Shown piece after piece: positions 24,530 to 33,293 of a stretch of DNA of 43,862 nucleotides; position 1 is the stretch's first letter, and the number at the start of each line of letters is the position of its first letter. Under the pieces are notes generated by a model. The model ran no database searches and was not told the origin of the DNA. It saw only the letters and a list, made by a program, of their open reading frames with translations. Both the position numbers and the translations under genes were made by a program. The stretch comes from Collinsella vaginalis. GTDB lineage: Bacteria > Actinomycetota > Coriobacteriia > Coriobacteriales > Coriobacteriaceae. The stretch lies in NCBI RefSeq assembly GCF_900176655.1, contig NZ_LT838843.1:85733-129594 (forward strand), written 5' to 3'.

Positions 24530-25756
24530 CTAATACGCGAGCTTGTGCAGGACCGCGGCGAGGGCGTCGATGCCCTCAGCGAGCTCCTGAGGATCGGTGT
24601 CCTCAGCAGGGTTGTGGCTCACGCCGCCGATGCTCGGGACGAAGAGCATGCCTGTGGGGACATGAGGGGCGATGACCTGGGAGTCATGGCCGGCGCCGGA
24701 GTGCATGACGCGGTAGTTGGCGCCTCGCTCGGCGCAGGTCTCCTCGATGAGGGAGACGAGCTCCGTATCCATGGGAACCGGATCCTCATCCATCCAGCGG
24801 TCGATCTCGATCCCGACGCCGTGCTCTGCGGCGATGCGGGCCATGTCGGCCTCGATCTCCTCGGAGAAGCGCACGAGCGTCTCCTTGTCGGTGTGGCGGC
24901 AGTCCATGGTGAACATGGCGTGCCCGGGCACGACGTTGACCGTGTTGGGGGTCACCTCGATGTGGCCGAAGGTGAGCACCAGCGGATCGCCCTCGACGTT
25001 CGCCTTGGCGATGGAACCCGCGACGATCTCCGCGAAGACCTGGATCACGTCGTGGCGGTAGCACATGCGGGTGGTGCCGGCGTGGTTCGCCTGGCCGGAG
25101 AGGGTGATGTTGTAGCGGCGCTGACCGGCGATGGCGTTGACGACACCCACGGTCTTGCCCTCCATCTCGAGGGTGTTGCCCTGCTCGATGTGGAGCTCCA
25201 CGAAGGCTTTGACGTCATCGAGACCGCTTTTGGCGGAGGTGCGCAGGCCGAACCCGGATTCGGTCAGGGCCTCGGTGAAGGGGACGCCCTCGGCGTCGGC
25301 GACGCCCTTGAGGTCGCTTGCCGGGACGGTGCCCACGAGGTTTTTGCTGCCCCAGAACACGAAGGGGAAGCGGCTGCCCTCCTCCTCGGCCATGGAGATG
25401 ATGCGCAGGGACTTGCGGGGCGCGCCGTAGGTCTCGATGAGATCCTTGACGGCGAGGTAGCCGCCGAAGATGCCGAGTGCGCCATCGAGCTTGCCGCCCT
25501 GGACCACGGTGTCGACGTGGCTGCCCGTGGCGATGACCTCACCGGTGCCGTCGGTACCGGGGTAGGTGGCGATCAGGTTGCCGACCTCATCGAAGGCGGC
25601 GCTCATGCCGAGGTCCTCGAACCTCTGCTTGAGGGCGAGCTGGGCGTCCAGCCACTCGCGGGTGAAGAGCAGGCGGGTCATGCCGCCTCGTTCATCGGGG
25701 CCGTATTGCCCGAGCCAATCTCGGGTTGCCGCGACCTCCTCGGCGGTAACACTCAT
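24530..25756 (-). CDS. allC: allantoate amidohydrolase
   Basis: A 408-residue M20-family amidohydrolase of the hydantoinase/carbamoylase branch. The metal site is visible: His80 in ATGSHVDTV, Asp91 in GGKLDGALG and Glu in SMAEEEGSRF, then His in FVELHIEQG, GHDSQ near the C-terminus and the final GGVSHNPAED. It hydrolyses allantoate to ureidoglycine, CO2 and NH3. The start at 25756 is preceded by GGGAG. A carbamoyl-amino-acid hydrolase would look similar, but allE, allD and allFGH beside it settle the assignment. First gene of the leftward operon, divergent from allFG. Confidence 0.93.
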   Translation of the reverse strand: MSVTAEEVAATRDWLGQYGPDERGGMTRLLFTREWLDAQLALKQRFEDLGMSAAFDEVGNLIATYPGTDGTGEVIATGSHVDTVVQGGKLDGALGIFGGYLAVKDLIETYGAPRKSLRIISMAEEEGSRFPFVFWGSKNLVGTVPASDLKGVADAEGVPFTEALTESGFGLRTSAKSGLDDVKAFVELHIEQGNTLEMEGKTVGVVNAIAGQRRYNITLSGQANHAGTTRMCYRHDVIQVFAEIVAGSIAKANVEGDPLVLTFGHIEVTPNTVNVVPGHAMFTMDCRHTDKETLVRFSEEIEADMARIAAEHGVGIEIDRWMDEDPVPMDTELVSLIEETCAERGANYRVMHSGAGHDSQVIAPHVPTGMLFVPSIGGVSHNPAEDTDPQELAEGIDALAAVLHKLAY

Positions 25757-26005
25757 CTTCTGACTCCCTCTCTTTTCGACAGGACGGCCAAAGGCCGTGC
25801 GGCTCTTTGCCATTACTTGACAGAGTACGGAGGGGGAAACAGGGGGGCAATGTCCGACGCGGATAAAGAAACCCCTAAAACGCTATCTCAACCGGTCCAT
25901 GCGGTGCCATATCCGCCGTGCTTAACTGTCAGCGTATGCAAGTCTGCACGCAGCCATCCCGCTTGGGGCGGCGAACCGATTGAATGCGAAGGAAGGGGTT
26001 GAGTG
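25757..26005. promoter_or_regulatory. divergent control region between allC and the allFG fusion
   Basis: This 249-nt gap must hold the promoters of both arms of the ureide cluster and is the natural target of the PucR regulator. TTGACA occurs at 25817 on the plus strand, but no matching -10 follows. On the minus strand TTGAGA and TTATCC near 25870-25900 are too far apart for a confident call. I see no clear palindrome. Confidence 0.45.
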
Positions 26006-29002
26006 ATGCTCTACACCGTGGTGAAGCAGAACTCATATCAGGACTCCATCAACCTGATGCTGCTCACAAACCAGATCAACGCGACGCCGGGCGTCGTGCG
26101 CAGCCAGATCATGATGGGCACCGAGGCGAACAAGGATATCTACAACGCCGCGGGTCTGCTCACACCCGAGGCGGCCGCCGCGAACCCCAGTGATATGGTG
26201 ATCGTCGTCGAGGCTGAGGAGGAGGGTGTCGTCGAGACGGTGCTCGCCGAGGCCGAGTCGTTCCTGGCCGATCTGTCGGTCAAGAAGGGGGCCGACGAGG
26301 GCGCCGGTACCGCTGAGAGCTGGGAGGAGGCCGTCTCGCTCCTTCCCGATGCGAATATGGCGCTCTTCTCCATCCCCGGCGAGTACGCGGCTCCCGAGCT
26401 CGAGCGCGCCCTCGATCTCGGGCTCAACGTCTTCTCCTTCACCGACAACGTGCCGCTCGAGGATGAGGTCCGCCTGAAGAAAAAGGCGCATGAGAAGGGC
26501 CTGCTCTTCATGGGTCCCGACTGCGGCACCGGCGTCATCTCCTCGGTTCCCGTCGCGTTCACAAACGTGATCAACCCGGGAAACATCGGCATCGTGGGCG
26601 CATCCGGCACGGGCATCCAGGAGGTCACCTGCATGATCGACCGCCTGGGCGGGGGATGCGTGCACGCCATCGGAACCGGCGGGCGCGATCTCAACGAGGC
26701 CGTGGGCGCTGTGACCGTGAAGGACGCCATCGCCGCCCTCGAGCACCACGACCCCACGGATGTGATCTGCGTCATCTCCAAGCCGCCCGCGCCTGCGGTC
26801 CGCGATGAGGTCGTCGACCTCCTCGCCCGCTGCTCGAAGCCGGTCGTGGCGATCTTCATCGGCGAGAAGCCCGAGGCGCACCAGGGCCACGTGCACCTCG
26901 CGCACACCCTTGAGGAGTGCGCGCGCATCGCCGTCGACCTTGCCCGCGGCGAGGCCGTCAAGAAGAACTACCTCATGCCCCTCGACCTCGAGGTCACCGA
27001 ACCGCTCTCGTCCGACAAGACCGTGATCGGCCTGTACTCCGGCGGCACCCTCGCCGGTGAGGCGGCCATGATGATCACCGAAGCGCTCGACCTCGGCCAC
27101 ATCATCAAGGAAGACGGCTACATGCTCCGTCATGACGGCTACGACGTCATCGACCTCGGCGACGACATCTACACGCAGGGCCGCCCGCATCCGATGATCG
27201 ACCCCGAGGTGCGCGTCCGCATGATGCGCGAGTACGCGGCGAAGCCCACCACGGGCGTCATCGTCTTCGACTGCGTGCTCGGTTACGGCTGCCATCCGGA
27301 TATGGCCGCCGAGCTCGCCCCGGTGATCTCCGAGTGCATCGCCACGGCGAAGGCCGATGGCCGCGACTTGCGTTTCGTGGGAACCGTCGTGGGCACCGAG
27401 CATGACCCCCAGGACTACCACCGCTCCGTCGCCCTACTGCGCGAGGCCGGGGCCGTCATGGAGGAGAGCAACGCCGCCGCCGTGCGCGCCGCCCTCGCCT
27501 ACAAGGGCATCGATTTCACCGAGGCCGATCGCGAGACCGTGCCGTTCGAGCCCACGGGCGTGCCCGTCCCCGCTCCGAGCGAAGCCGTGATGGAGCTCCT
27601 CACCACCAAGCCGCGCGTGATCAACGTCGGTCTCGAGAGCTTCAACGAGCCGTTGCGCGCCTACGGGGCCCAGAGCGTCCAGTACAGCTGGAAGCCGCTC
27701 GCCGGCGGCAACAAGCGCATGATCCACCTGCTGACCGAGCTGTCCCGCATCGAGGGCCTCGACGAGGCGAACGATCGCGTGATCGAGCGTTTCCGTGCCT
27801 CGCAGCCTTTCCTGGTTGACGTGAAGCCGGCCCGCGAGCTCATCCCCGAGATCAACGGCAAGGTGATCCTGCATGCCGGCCCGCCCATCGAGTACGGTCA
27901 CATGACCGATCCGATGCAGGGCTCCTGCGTGGGCGCAGTGCTCTTCGAGGAGTGGGCCGACAACGAGGCCGACGCCCGCGCCCTCCTGGAGAGCGGCGAG
28001 GTCACCTTCATTCCGTGCCATCACGTGCACGCGGTGGGCCCGATGGGCGGCATCACCACCCAGAGCATGCCGCTCGTGGTGGTCGAGAACCGCGTGGACG
28101 GCACCGTCGGCTACTGCACCATGAATGAGGGCATCGGCAAGGTGCTGCGCTTCGGTGCCTACTCCGAGGAGGTCGTCCAGCGCCTGCGTTGGATGCGCGA
28201 CGTGCTCGGCCCGGTGCTCGCGGCCGCGCTGGCCGAGAAAGAGGGCGGCATCAACCTCAACGTGCTCGTGGCCCGCGCCATCACCATGGGTGACGAGTTC
28301 CACCAGCGCAACATCGCCGCCTCGCTCTGCTTCCTGAAGGAGGTGGCGCCGCTCATCACCGCACTTGACTGGGACGCCGCCGAGAAGCAGGAGGTCATGC
28401 AGTTCCTGGCCGACACCGACCAGTTCTTCCTGAACATCATGATGGCTATGGGCAAGTCGATCGTCGACTACGTGCGCAAGGTGCGCGAGGGATCGATCGT
28501 CACCACCATGTGCCGCAACGGCGAGAACTTCGGCGTGCGCATCTCGGCGCTCGGCGACGAGTGGTTCTGCGCCCCGGTGAACACGCCGAACGGCCTGTAC
28601 TTCACCGGCTACGGCCCTGAGGACGCGAACCCCGACATCGGCGACTCGGCCATCACGGAGACCGTGGGCGTGGGGGCCATGGCGATGATCGCCGCCCCGG
28701 GTGTGACCCGGTTCGTGGGCGCCGGCGGCTTTGGGGACGCGCTCGCGACCTCGAATGAGATGGAACGCATCTGCGTCGCCCACAACCCCGCCTGGACGAT
28801 CCCCACCTGGGACTTCAAGGGCACCTGCCAGGGCATCGACATCCGCCGCGTGGTGGCGACCGGCATCACGCCGCTGATCAACACCGGTATTGCCCACAAG
28901 CGCGCAGGCGTCGGGCAGATCGGCGCCGGCACGGTTCGCGCCCCGCTCGGCTGCTTCGAGGCAGCACTCGAGGCCCTCTGCGCCAGCATAGGAATCGAGT
29001 AG
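26006..29002 (+). CDS. oxamate carbamoyltransferase AllF-AllG (FdrA-YlbE) fusion protein
   Basis: A 998-residue fusion. Residues 1 to about 515 match FdrA/AllF, an acyl-CoA-synthetase-like protein (SQIMMGTEANKDIYNAAGLL, MGPDCGTGVISSVPVAF, GIVGASGTGIQEVT, FDCVLGYGCHPDM). Residues from about 530 match YlbE/AllG, DUF1116 (RVINVGLESFNEPLRAYGA, VQYSWKPLAGGNKRM, FIPCHHVHAVGPMGGIT). A Pro-rich linker (PTGVPVPAPSEA) joins them. In E. coli the two are separate and act with AllH as oxamate carbamoyltransferase: oxalurate + phosphate to oxamate + carbamoyl phosphate. GAAGGGG supports the ATG at 26006. A GTG at 26003 is also in frame. Confidence 0.9.
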   Translation: MLYTVVKQNSYQDSINLMLLTNQINATPGVVRSQIMMGTEANKDIYNAAGLLTPEAAAANPSDMVIVVEAEEEGVVETVLAEAESFLADLSVKKGADEGAGTAESWEEAVSLLPDANMALFSIPGEYAAPELERALDLGLNVFSFTDNVPLEDEVRLKKKAHEKGLLFMGPDCGTGVISSVPVAFTNVINPGNIGIVGASGTGIQEVTCMIDRLGGGCVHAIGTGGRDLNEAVGAVTVKDAIAALEHHDPTDVICVISKPPAPAVRDEVVDLLARCSKPVVAIFIGEKPEAHQGHVHLAHTLEECARIAVDLARGEAVKKNYLMPLDLEVTEPLSSDKTVIGLYSGGTLAGEAAMMITEALDLGHIIKEDGYMLRHDGYDVIDLGDDIYTQGRPHPMIDPEVRVRMMREYAAKPTTGVIVFDCVLGYGCHPDMAAELAPVISECIATAKADGRDLRFVGTVVGTEHDPQDYHRSVALLREAGAVMEESNAAAVRAALAYKGIDFTEADRETVPFEPTGVPVPAPSEAVMELLTTKPRVINVGLESFNEPLRAYGAQSVQYSWKPLAGGNKRMIHLLTELSRIEGLDEANDRVIERFRASQPFLVDVKPARELIPEINGKVILHAGPPIEYGHMTDPMQGSCVGAVLFEEWADNEADARALLESGEVTFIPCHHVHAVGPMGGITTQSMPLVVVENRVDGTVGYCTMNEGIGKVLRFGAYSEEVVQRLRWMRDVLGPVLAAALAEKEGGINLNVLVARAITMGDEFHQRNIAASLCFLKEVAPLITALDWDAAEKQEVMQFLADTDQFFLNIMMAMGKSIVDYVRKVREGSIVTTMCRNGENFGVRISALGDEWFCAPVNTPNGLYFTGYGPEDANPDIGDSAITETVGVGAMAMIAAPGVTRFVGAGGFGDALATSNEMERICVAHNPAWTIPTWDFKGTCQGIDIRRVVATGITPLINTGIAHKRAGVGQIGAGTVRAPLGCFEAALEALCASIGIE

Positions 29003-29005
29003 CAT

Positions 29006-29848
29006 ATGATCCCCGCCCGCGCCCCCTCTGTGAGCTTCCTGCGGGAAGGGCATGCCATGGGGCACGTGCACAGCGTGTTCGCCACGAGCTTCAACATTGA
29101 GTTCAGCGGGCGGATCGTGCACGTGGGCGCGGCGGGGGAGCCTTTCTCCTGCATCGGGTTCACGCTCGATGCGGGAGAGCTCGCCCGGTTGCTTCCCCGC
29201 CTGAAGGCCGGCTATGTGGCCGCCGTGCAGGAGGGCATCCTGCGCATCTACACCCTGGATGGGGTGGTTGAGCTCGATCTCAACGCCGCCGCGGTTGTGG
29301 ACTGCGCCTGCCCGCAGATCGAGGTAGAGGATGCCAACTGGATCTTCATCCAGCTCAGCGGGCAGGGTGTGGCGGAAAAGAGCGGACTTGCCGGCGACGC
29401 CACCGCGACTGCCGCAGTCACCGTGCTCGCTTGCGCAGATTGGCGAGGGGAGGAGGGCACCCGCGCCCTTGACACGCTCATCGGTCGCGGGCCTGGGCTC
29501 ACCCCCTCGGGCGATGATTTCCTCCTTGGATACGCTCTTGCGTTGAAGGCATGCGGAAGCGATGACGATCTCGCAGCCCATATCGTCCGGGCATCTCGCG
29601 GCAGGACAACCGATGTGAGTCTCGCGTATATTGAAGCCCTCGCCGCAGGGTGGGTGAATCCGGTCTGGATTGATCTCACTCAGGCCGTGCGGGAGCGCCG
29701 GCTTGTTGATTTCGACCGATGCGTGCAAGTCATGGTCGGCATCGGCCACACCTCTGGCTGGGATGCCTTGTTCGGTTGTGCTGTTGGATTTCGCCGCGCG
29801 CGGGCCCGCGCCTTCGTTCCGGCGTCTACGTTGGCTAGTTCGGAATGA
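29006..29848 (+). CDS. allH: oxamate carbamoyltransferase subunit AllH (YlbF, DUF2877)
   Basis: A 280-residue DUF2877 protein with the family signature GRGPGLTPSGDDFLLGY and the N-terminal GHVHSVFATSFNIEF. It is the third component of the AllFGH oxamate carbamoyltransferase. Its ATG comes 3 nt after the stop of the AllF-AllG gene, consistent with coupled translation. A second in-frame ATG at 29057 has a better GGAAGGG site, but the longer form keeps residues (SVSFLREGHAMGHVHSVF) that look like the normal N-terminus of this family. The stop overlaps an ATG at 29845, just ahead of the symporter start. Confidence 0.88.
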   Translation: MIPARAPSVSFLREGHAMGHVHSVFATSFNIEFSGRIVHVGAAGEPFSCIGFTLDAGELARLLPRLKAGYVAAVQEGILRIYTLDGVVELDLNAAAVVDCACPQIEVEDANWIFIQLSGQGVAEKSGLAGDATATAAVTVLACADWRGEEGTRALDTLIGRGPGLTPSGDDFLLGYALALKACGSDDDLAAHIVRASRGRTTDVSLAYIEALAAGWVNPVWIDLTQAVRERRLVDFDRCVQVMVGIGHTSGWDALFGCAVGFRRARARAFVPASTLASSE

Positions 29849-29862
29849 AAGGAGATGAAGGG

Positions 29863-31155
29863 ATGAAACGGTTCAGGTACAATGCGACGGTTGCCATCGC
29901 ACTCGCCCTCGTCCTCGGCGTTATCGCCGGCCTGGTGGGCGGTAGCGTTATGGGGGAGATCGGCTTCGTGGGCGAGATCTTCTTCTCGCTGGTTCAGATG
30001 TGCATGGTTCCCTTTGTCATGGGGCAGATTATCGCAGCGGTGGGCTCTCTCACCCCGAGGGAGCTCGGAAGCATCGGCATCAAGGCCATCGCGCTCTTCT
30101 TCCTCACCTCGCTCCTGGCTGCGGCGTTCGGAGTGCTCACAGCCGAGATCTTTAAACCTGGGATCACAGCAGACGGCGCTTCGCTGGTTGCGCATGCCTC
30201 CAGTGATCTCGAGGTGGCCACGCTGTCGCTCAAAGACACGCTGACGAGCTTCTTCTCCAAGAACATCGTGTCCTCCATGGCTTCGGGCGCCATGGTCCCC
30301 TGTATCGTGTTCTCCATCTTCTTCGGCGTGGCGTGCAGCGTCTACCGCGAGCATCATGAGACGTCGCACGTGTACTCCTTGATCGAGGAGATGAACGAGC
30401 TGCTGCTCATCATCATCCGCGCGGTCATGAACGTCGCACCCATCGGCGTCTTCGCCTACGTCTCAGCGAGCGTTGGCGCGCTTGGGATTGACGTGCTGAT
30501 CTCGGTGGGCAAGTTCATCCTCGTGCTCTTCGGCACCTCGATGGTCTTCTGCGTTCTGTGGTACGTCTTCGTCGCCATCTACTGCAGGCTTCCGATTGGG
30601 AAGCTGTTCCGCAAGACCGTCCCCATGGTTGTCATGGCGGCGGCCACCATCTCGTCGGCGATGACGCTTCCTGTTGAGATGGAGGATGCCAAGAAGAAGA
30701 TCGGCCTGCGTCGTGACATCTGCGATCTGGTGCTCCCACTTGGCATGCCGCTCAACAGCAACGGCAAGGCGTTGCAGCTTGCGGTCACCGCGATGTTTGT
30801 GGCCCAGCTCTACGGCATCGAGTTTACCGGTCCCGCGCTCATTCACTGCGCGGTCATCAGCTGGCTGCTCTCATTTGCCAACGCTGCGGCCCCCGGCGGA
30901 ACGCTCATCTCGCTCACCATGCTGTTCCCGGCCCTCGGTCTGCCTATGGATGCGATCGCCATCGTCGGCGGTCTCGAGTACATCACGGCTGGTATCGGAA
31001 CGCCCCCGAACGTCATCTCCGACGTGTTCTGCGGCATGCTCGTCGCCAAGCATGAGCCCAACGGCATCGACCGCGATATCTTCTTTGGCCGCAAGGAATA
31101 CGTCGAGCCGACCGACGAGCCTGACGTGGCATCAGAACCGCCCGTAACTCAGTAA
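29863..31155 (+). CDS. dicarboxylate/amino acid:cation symporter (DAACS family)
   Basis: A 430-residue membrane carrier with the GltP-type layout: helix 1 TVAIALALVLGVIAGLVGG, helix 2 IFFSLVQMCMVPFVMGQII, serine-rich reentrant loop 1 SKNIVSSMASGAMVP, and the substrate-site region AAATISSAMTLPVEM, then PLGMPLNSNGKALQLAV, AAPGGTLISLTM and the final YITAGIGTPPNVISDV. These normally move glutamate, aspartate or C4-dicarboxylates with cations. Embedded between allH and allD, it may carry a ureide-pathway acid such as oxamate or oxalurate (inference). The start at 29863 is preceded by AAAGGAG. An upstream ATG at 29845 is possible. Confidence 0.87.
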   Translation: MKRFRYNATVAIALALVLGVIAGLVGGSVMGEIGFVGEIFFSLVQMCMVPFVMGQIIAAVGSLTPRELGSIGIKAIALFFLTSLLAAAFGVLTAEIFKPGITADGASLVAHASSDLEVATLSLKDTLTSFFSKNIVSSMASGAMVPCIVFSIFFGVACSVYREHHETSHVYSLIEEMNELLLIIIRAVMNVAPIGVFAYVSASVGALGIDVLISVGKFILVLFGTSMVFCVLWYVFVAIYCRLPIGKLFRKTVPMVVMAAATISSAMTLPVEMEDAKKKIGLRRDICDLVLPLGMPLNSNGKALQLAVTAMFVAQLYGIEFTGPALIHCAVISWLLSFANAAAPGGTLISLTMLFPALGLPMDAIAIVGGLEYITAGIGTPPNVISDVFCGMLVAKHEPNGIDRDIFFGRKEYVEPTDEPDVASEPPVTQ

Positions 31156-31218
31156 ACCCCGGGCCGGCATCCGTCGGCCGCGGTTACAACTAATTCCCGT
31201 CTCGAAAGGACAAAGGAC

Positions 31219-32271
31219 ATGCTCGTTGCACGCGAAGAACTCAAGACCCTTATGAAGAACAAGTTCGTGGCCGCCGGCCTCTCCGAGGAGCACGCCGAGC
31301 AGACGGCCGAGGTGCTCACCTGGTCTTCCGAGCGCGGTCTTCACAGCCACGGCGAGGTGCGCGTCGAGTACTACACCGAGCGCATCGCCAAGGGCGGCAT
31401 CACCCACGATCCGCAGTGGACCTGGGAGCAGACCGGCCCCTGCTCGGGCATGCTCGACGGCGACAACGGCTGCGGCTACCCCTTCGCCATCAAGGGCCTG
31501 GAGTACGCCATGCAGATGGCGAAGGAGAACGGCATCGGCGTCGTGGGCGTGCGTCGCGTCTCGCACACCGGCGCGCTCGGCTACTACACCGAGATGGCCG
31601 CCAAGAACGACCTCTGCCTGCTCACGATGTGCCAGTCCGACCCGATGGTGATCCCGTACGGCGGCGCCGAGCCCTTCTACGGCACGAACCCCATCGCGTT
31701 CGGCGCGCCCACGGCTGACGACCGCTTCGTGAACTTTGACATGGCCACCACCGTGCAGGCCTGGGGCAAGATCCTCGACGCCAAGAGCGCCGGCCGCTCC
31801 ATCCCCGACACCTGGGCCGTCGATGTCGACGGCCGCCCCGTCACCGATCCGCATATGGTGAACGCCCTCGTTGCCATCGCCGGGCCCAAGGGCTACGGCC
31901 TCATGATGATGGTCGATATCCTCTCCGGCGTGCTGCTCGGCGTGCCCGCGGGCAAGAACGTGTCCTCCATGTACCACGACCTCTCCGAGGGTCGCGACCT
32001 CGGCCACCTGCACATCGTGATCGACCCGGCGCGCTTCGCGGGCCTCGATGCGTTCAAGCAGCACATGTCCGAGGTGCTCGACGAGCTCTCCGCTGTGAAG
32101 CCCGGGCCCAATGCCGACAAGGTCTACTACCCCGGCGAGCGCGCCCTCATCCGCAAGGCGGCCTGCGACGCCGCCGGCGGCATCGAGATCGTGGACAGCA
32201 TCTACGACTACCTGACGAGCGACAAGCTCTACATCAACAGCTGGGACCACAAGAACCGCTTCGCCGAGTAA
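31219..32271 (+). CDS. allD: ureidoglycolate dehydrogenase (NAD+)
   Basis: A 350-residue Ldh2/malate-dehydrogenase-like oxidoreductase, closely similar to E. coli AllD along its length: RGLHSHGEVRVEYYTERI, TGPCSGMLDGDNG, MCQSDPMVIPYGGAEPFY, then FDMATTVQAWGKILDA, SIPDTWAVD, GPKGYGLMMMVDILSGVLLG and EGIEIVD-like GGIEIVDSIYDYL. It oxidises (S)-ureidoglycolate to oxalurate, the substrate of AllFGH. The ATG follows AAAGGACAAAGGAC. It is the last gene of the rightward operon, closed by a terminator 26 nt downstream. Confidence 0.95.
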   Translation: MLVAREELKTLMKNKFVAAGLSEEHAEQTAEVLTWSSERGLHSHGEVRVEYYTERIAKGGITHDPQWTWEQTGPCSGMLDGDNGCGYPFAIKGLEYAMQMAKENGIGVVGVRRVSHTGALGYYTEMAAKNDLCLLTMCQSDPMVIPYGGAEPFYGTNPIAFGAPTADDRFVNFDMATTVQAWGKILDAKSAGRSIPDTWAVDVDGRPVTDPHMVNALVAIAGPKGYGLMMMVDILSGVLLGVPAGKNVSSMYHDLSEGRDLGHLHIVIDPARFAGLDAFKQHMSEVLDELSAVKPGPNADKVYYPGERALIRKAACDAAGGIEIVDSIYDYLTSDKLYINSWDHKNRFAE

Positions 32272-32297
32272 GTCGACGATTCTCAACACAGATGAAC

Positions 32298-32335
32298 GCG
32301 CCCTTCCGGCCTCTAGCTGGGAGGGCGCTTCTTTA
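32298..32335 (+). terminator. terminator at the end of the rightward ureide operon
   Basis: GCGCCCTTCC (32298-32307) pairs with GGGAGGGCGC (32319-32328) and is followed by TTCTTTATC. It may also work for the converging kinase gene, which stops at 32350. Confidence 0.78.
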
Positions 32336-32349
32336 TCGCTTCTGCGACC

Positions 32350-33267
32350 TCATAGCTCCCGTATCGACCGCTCGAGCAGCAGGGCCGCGCCTGCTTCGGG
32401 GCTCCAGAGCGGCGGGGTGATGCGGAACCGCGCGGGGAGCGCCTGCCTCAGCGGGTCCAAGATGAACGCTCCCGCCTTGAAGGTACCGCCCACATAGGAG
32501 ACGGGGATCTTGCTGCCGTCATCGGGGAAGATGCTGCAAGCGATGGTCGTGATGAGGCCCGCCTCCTCTTCGGCGGCGCGCTTGAGGATTTCCTGGGCAC
32601 TTGGGTCCCCCGCGGTGGCCGCTGCGGTGACGAGCGGGGCGAGCGCGGATATGGCACCGCGTTCGGAGAAGTGTGTGTTCGCGAACGCGATGAGTTCGAA
32701 GGGGTCTGTGAAGCCTAGTTCCTCGTTGACGAGATCAAAGAGAGGGCCGCGTGTCGCGCGCCCATCCGCCTGCCGGGCGTAGGCGTAGAGTGCCTCCTTG
32801 CCGAGCCATCCGCCGCTGCCCTCGTCGCCGAGGAGGTAGTCCCAGCCGCCGCACCGCATTGAGCGCCCGGCGCAGACGCCGTAGGCGATAGAACCCGTGC
32901 CCGCGATAAGGACGATGCCGGCAGCGAGGCCTAGGCCCGCTGCCCAGGCCACCTCCACATCGTTCACGACGATGAAGGGTGAGTCGCCCGCGATCTCGGC
33001 GCAGATTCGGTCGATGGCACGGGTTGATTCCGCACCCTCGCCGTAGCCGCAGATGCCGAAGGCGATGCCTAGGGGTTCGTCGCCCGCTACGTTTTGTGCC
33101 CACGTGAGCGCCTCGGCGAGGACACTCTTCATGCCCTCGAGGCCCACCTGCGCGTAGTGGCAGGTGGGGAGGGTGATTGAGTCGAGGGGGACGGGGGAGC
33201 TTCCCTCAAAACGGAACAGGGTACAGGCGGTCTTCGTGCCGCCGCCGTCGATGCCGAGATGGAACAT
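32350..33267 (-). CDS. BadF/BadG/BcrA/BcrD ATPase-family kinase (N-acetylglucosamine kinase-like)
   Basis: A 305-residue ASKHA-fold kinase. Visible are the phosphate-1 motif LGIDGGGTKTACTLF, the catalytic-base region IVVNDVEVAWAAGL, the phosphate-2 motif LIAGTGSIAYG, GGWDYLLGDEGSGGWLG, and the adenosine region VSYVGGTFKAG. Family members with this length phosphorylate N-acetylglucosamine or related amino sugars, while others are radical-enzyme activators. The absence of a Cys-rich Fe-S site favours the sugar kinase. AAAGGA precedes the ATG. It ends close to the terminator of the ureide operon and is separated by 26 nt from the stop of the gene upstream (34325-33294), so those two may form an operon. 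Confidence 0.88.
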   Translation of the reverse strand: MFHLGIDGGGTKTACTLFRFEGSSPVPLDSITLPTCHYAQVGLEGMKSVLAEALTWAQNVAGDEPLGIAFGICGYGEGAESTRAIDRICAEIAGDSPFIVVNDVEVAWAAGLGLAAGIVLIAGTGSIAYGVCAGRSMRCGGWDYLLGDEGSGGWLGKEALYAYARQADGRATRGPLFDLVNEELGFTDPFELIAFANTHFSERGAISALAPLVTAAATAGDPSAQEILKRAAEEEAGLITTIACSIFPDDGSKIPVSYVGGTFKAGAFILDPLRQALPARFRITPPLWSPEAGAALLLERSIREL

Positions 33268-33293
33268 AGCGGGTCCTTTCGCAGCTCAGGGGC

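Noticed and set aside
24527..26002. 491-codon plus-strand ORF opposite allC
   Set aside because: Antisense shadow of allC caused by G/C third-position bias. Composition is Gly/Val/Asp/His-rich with no domain.
27434..29749. 771-codon open frame on the minus strand opposite allFG-allH
   Set aside because: It is a shadow of the high-GC coding strand: rich in His/Arg/Gly/Ala, with no family similarity and no start signal, while the plus-strand proteins match known families throughout.
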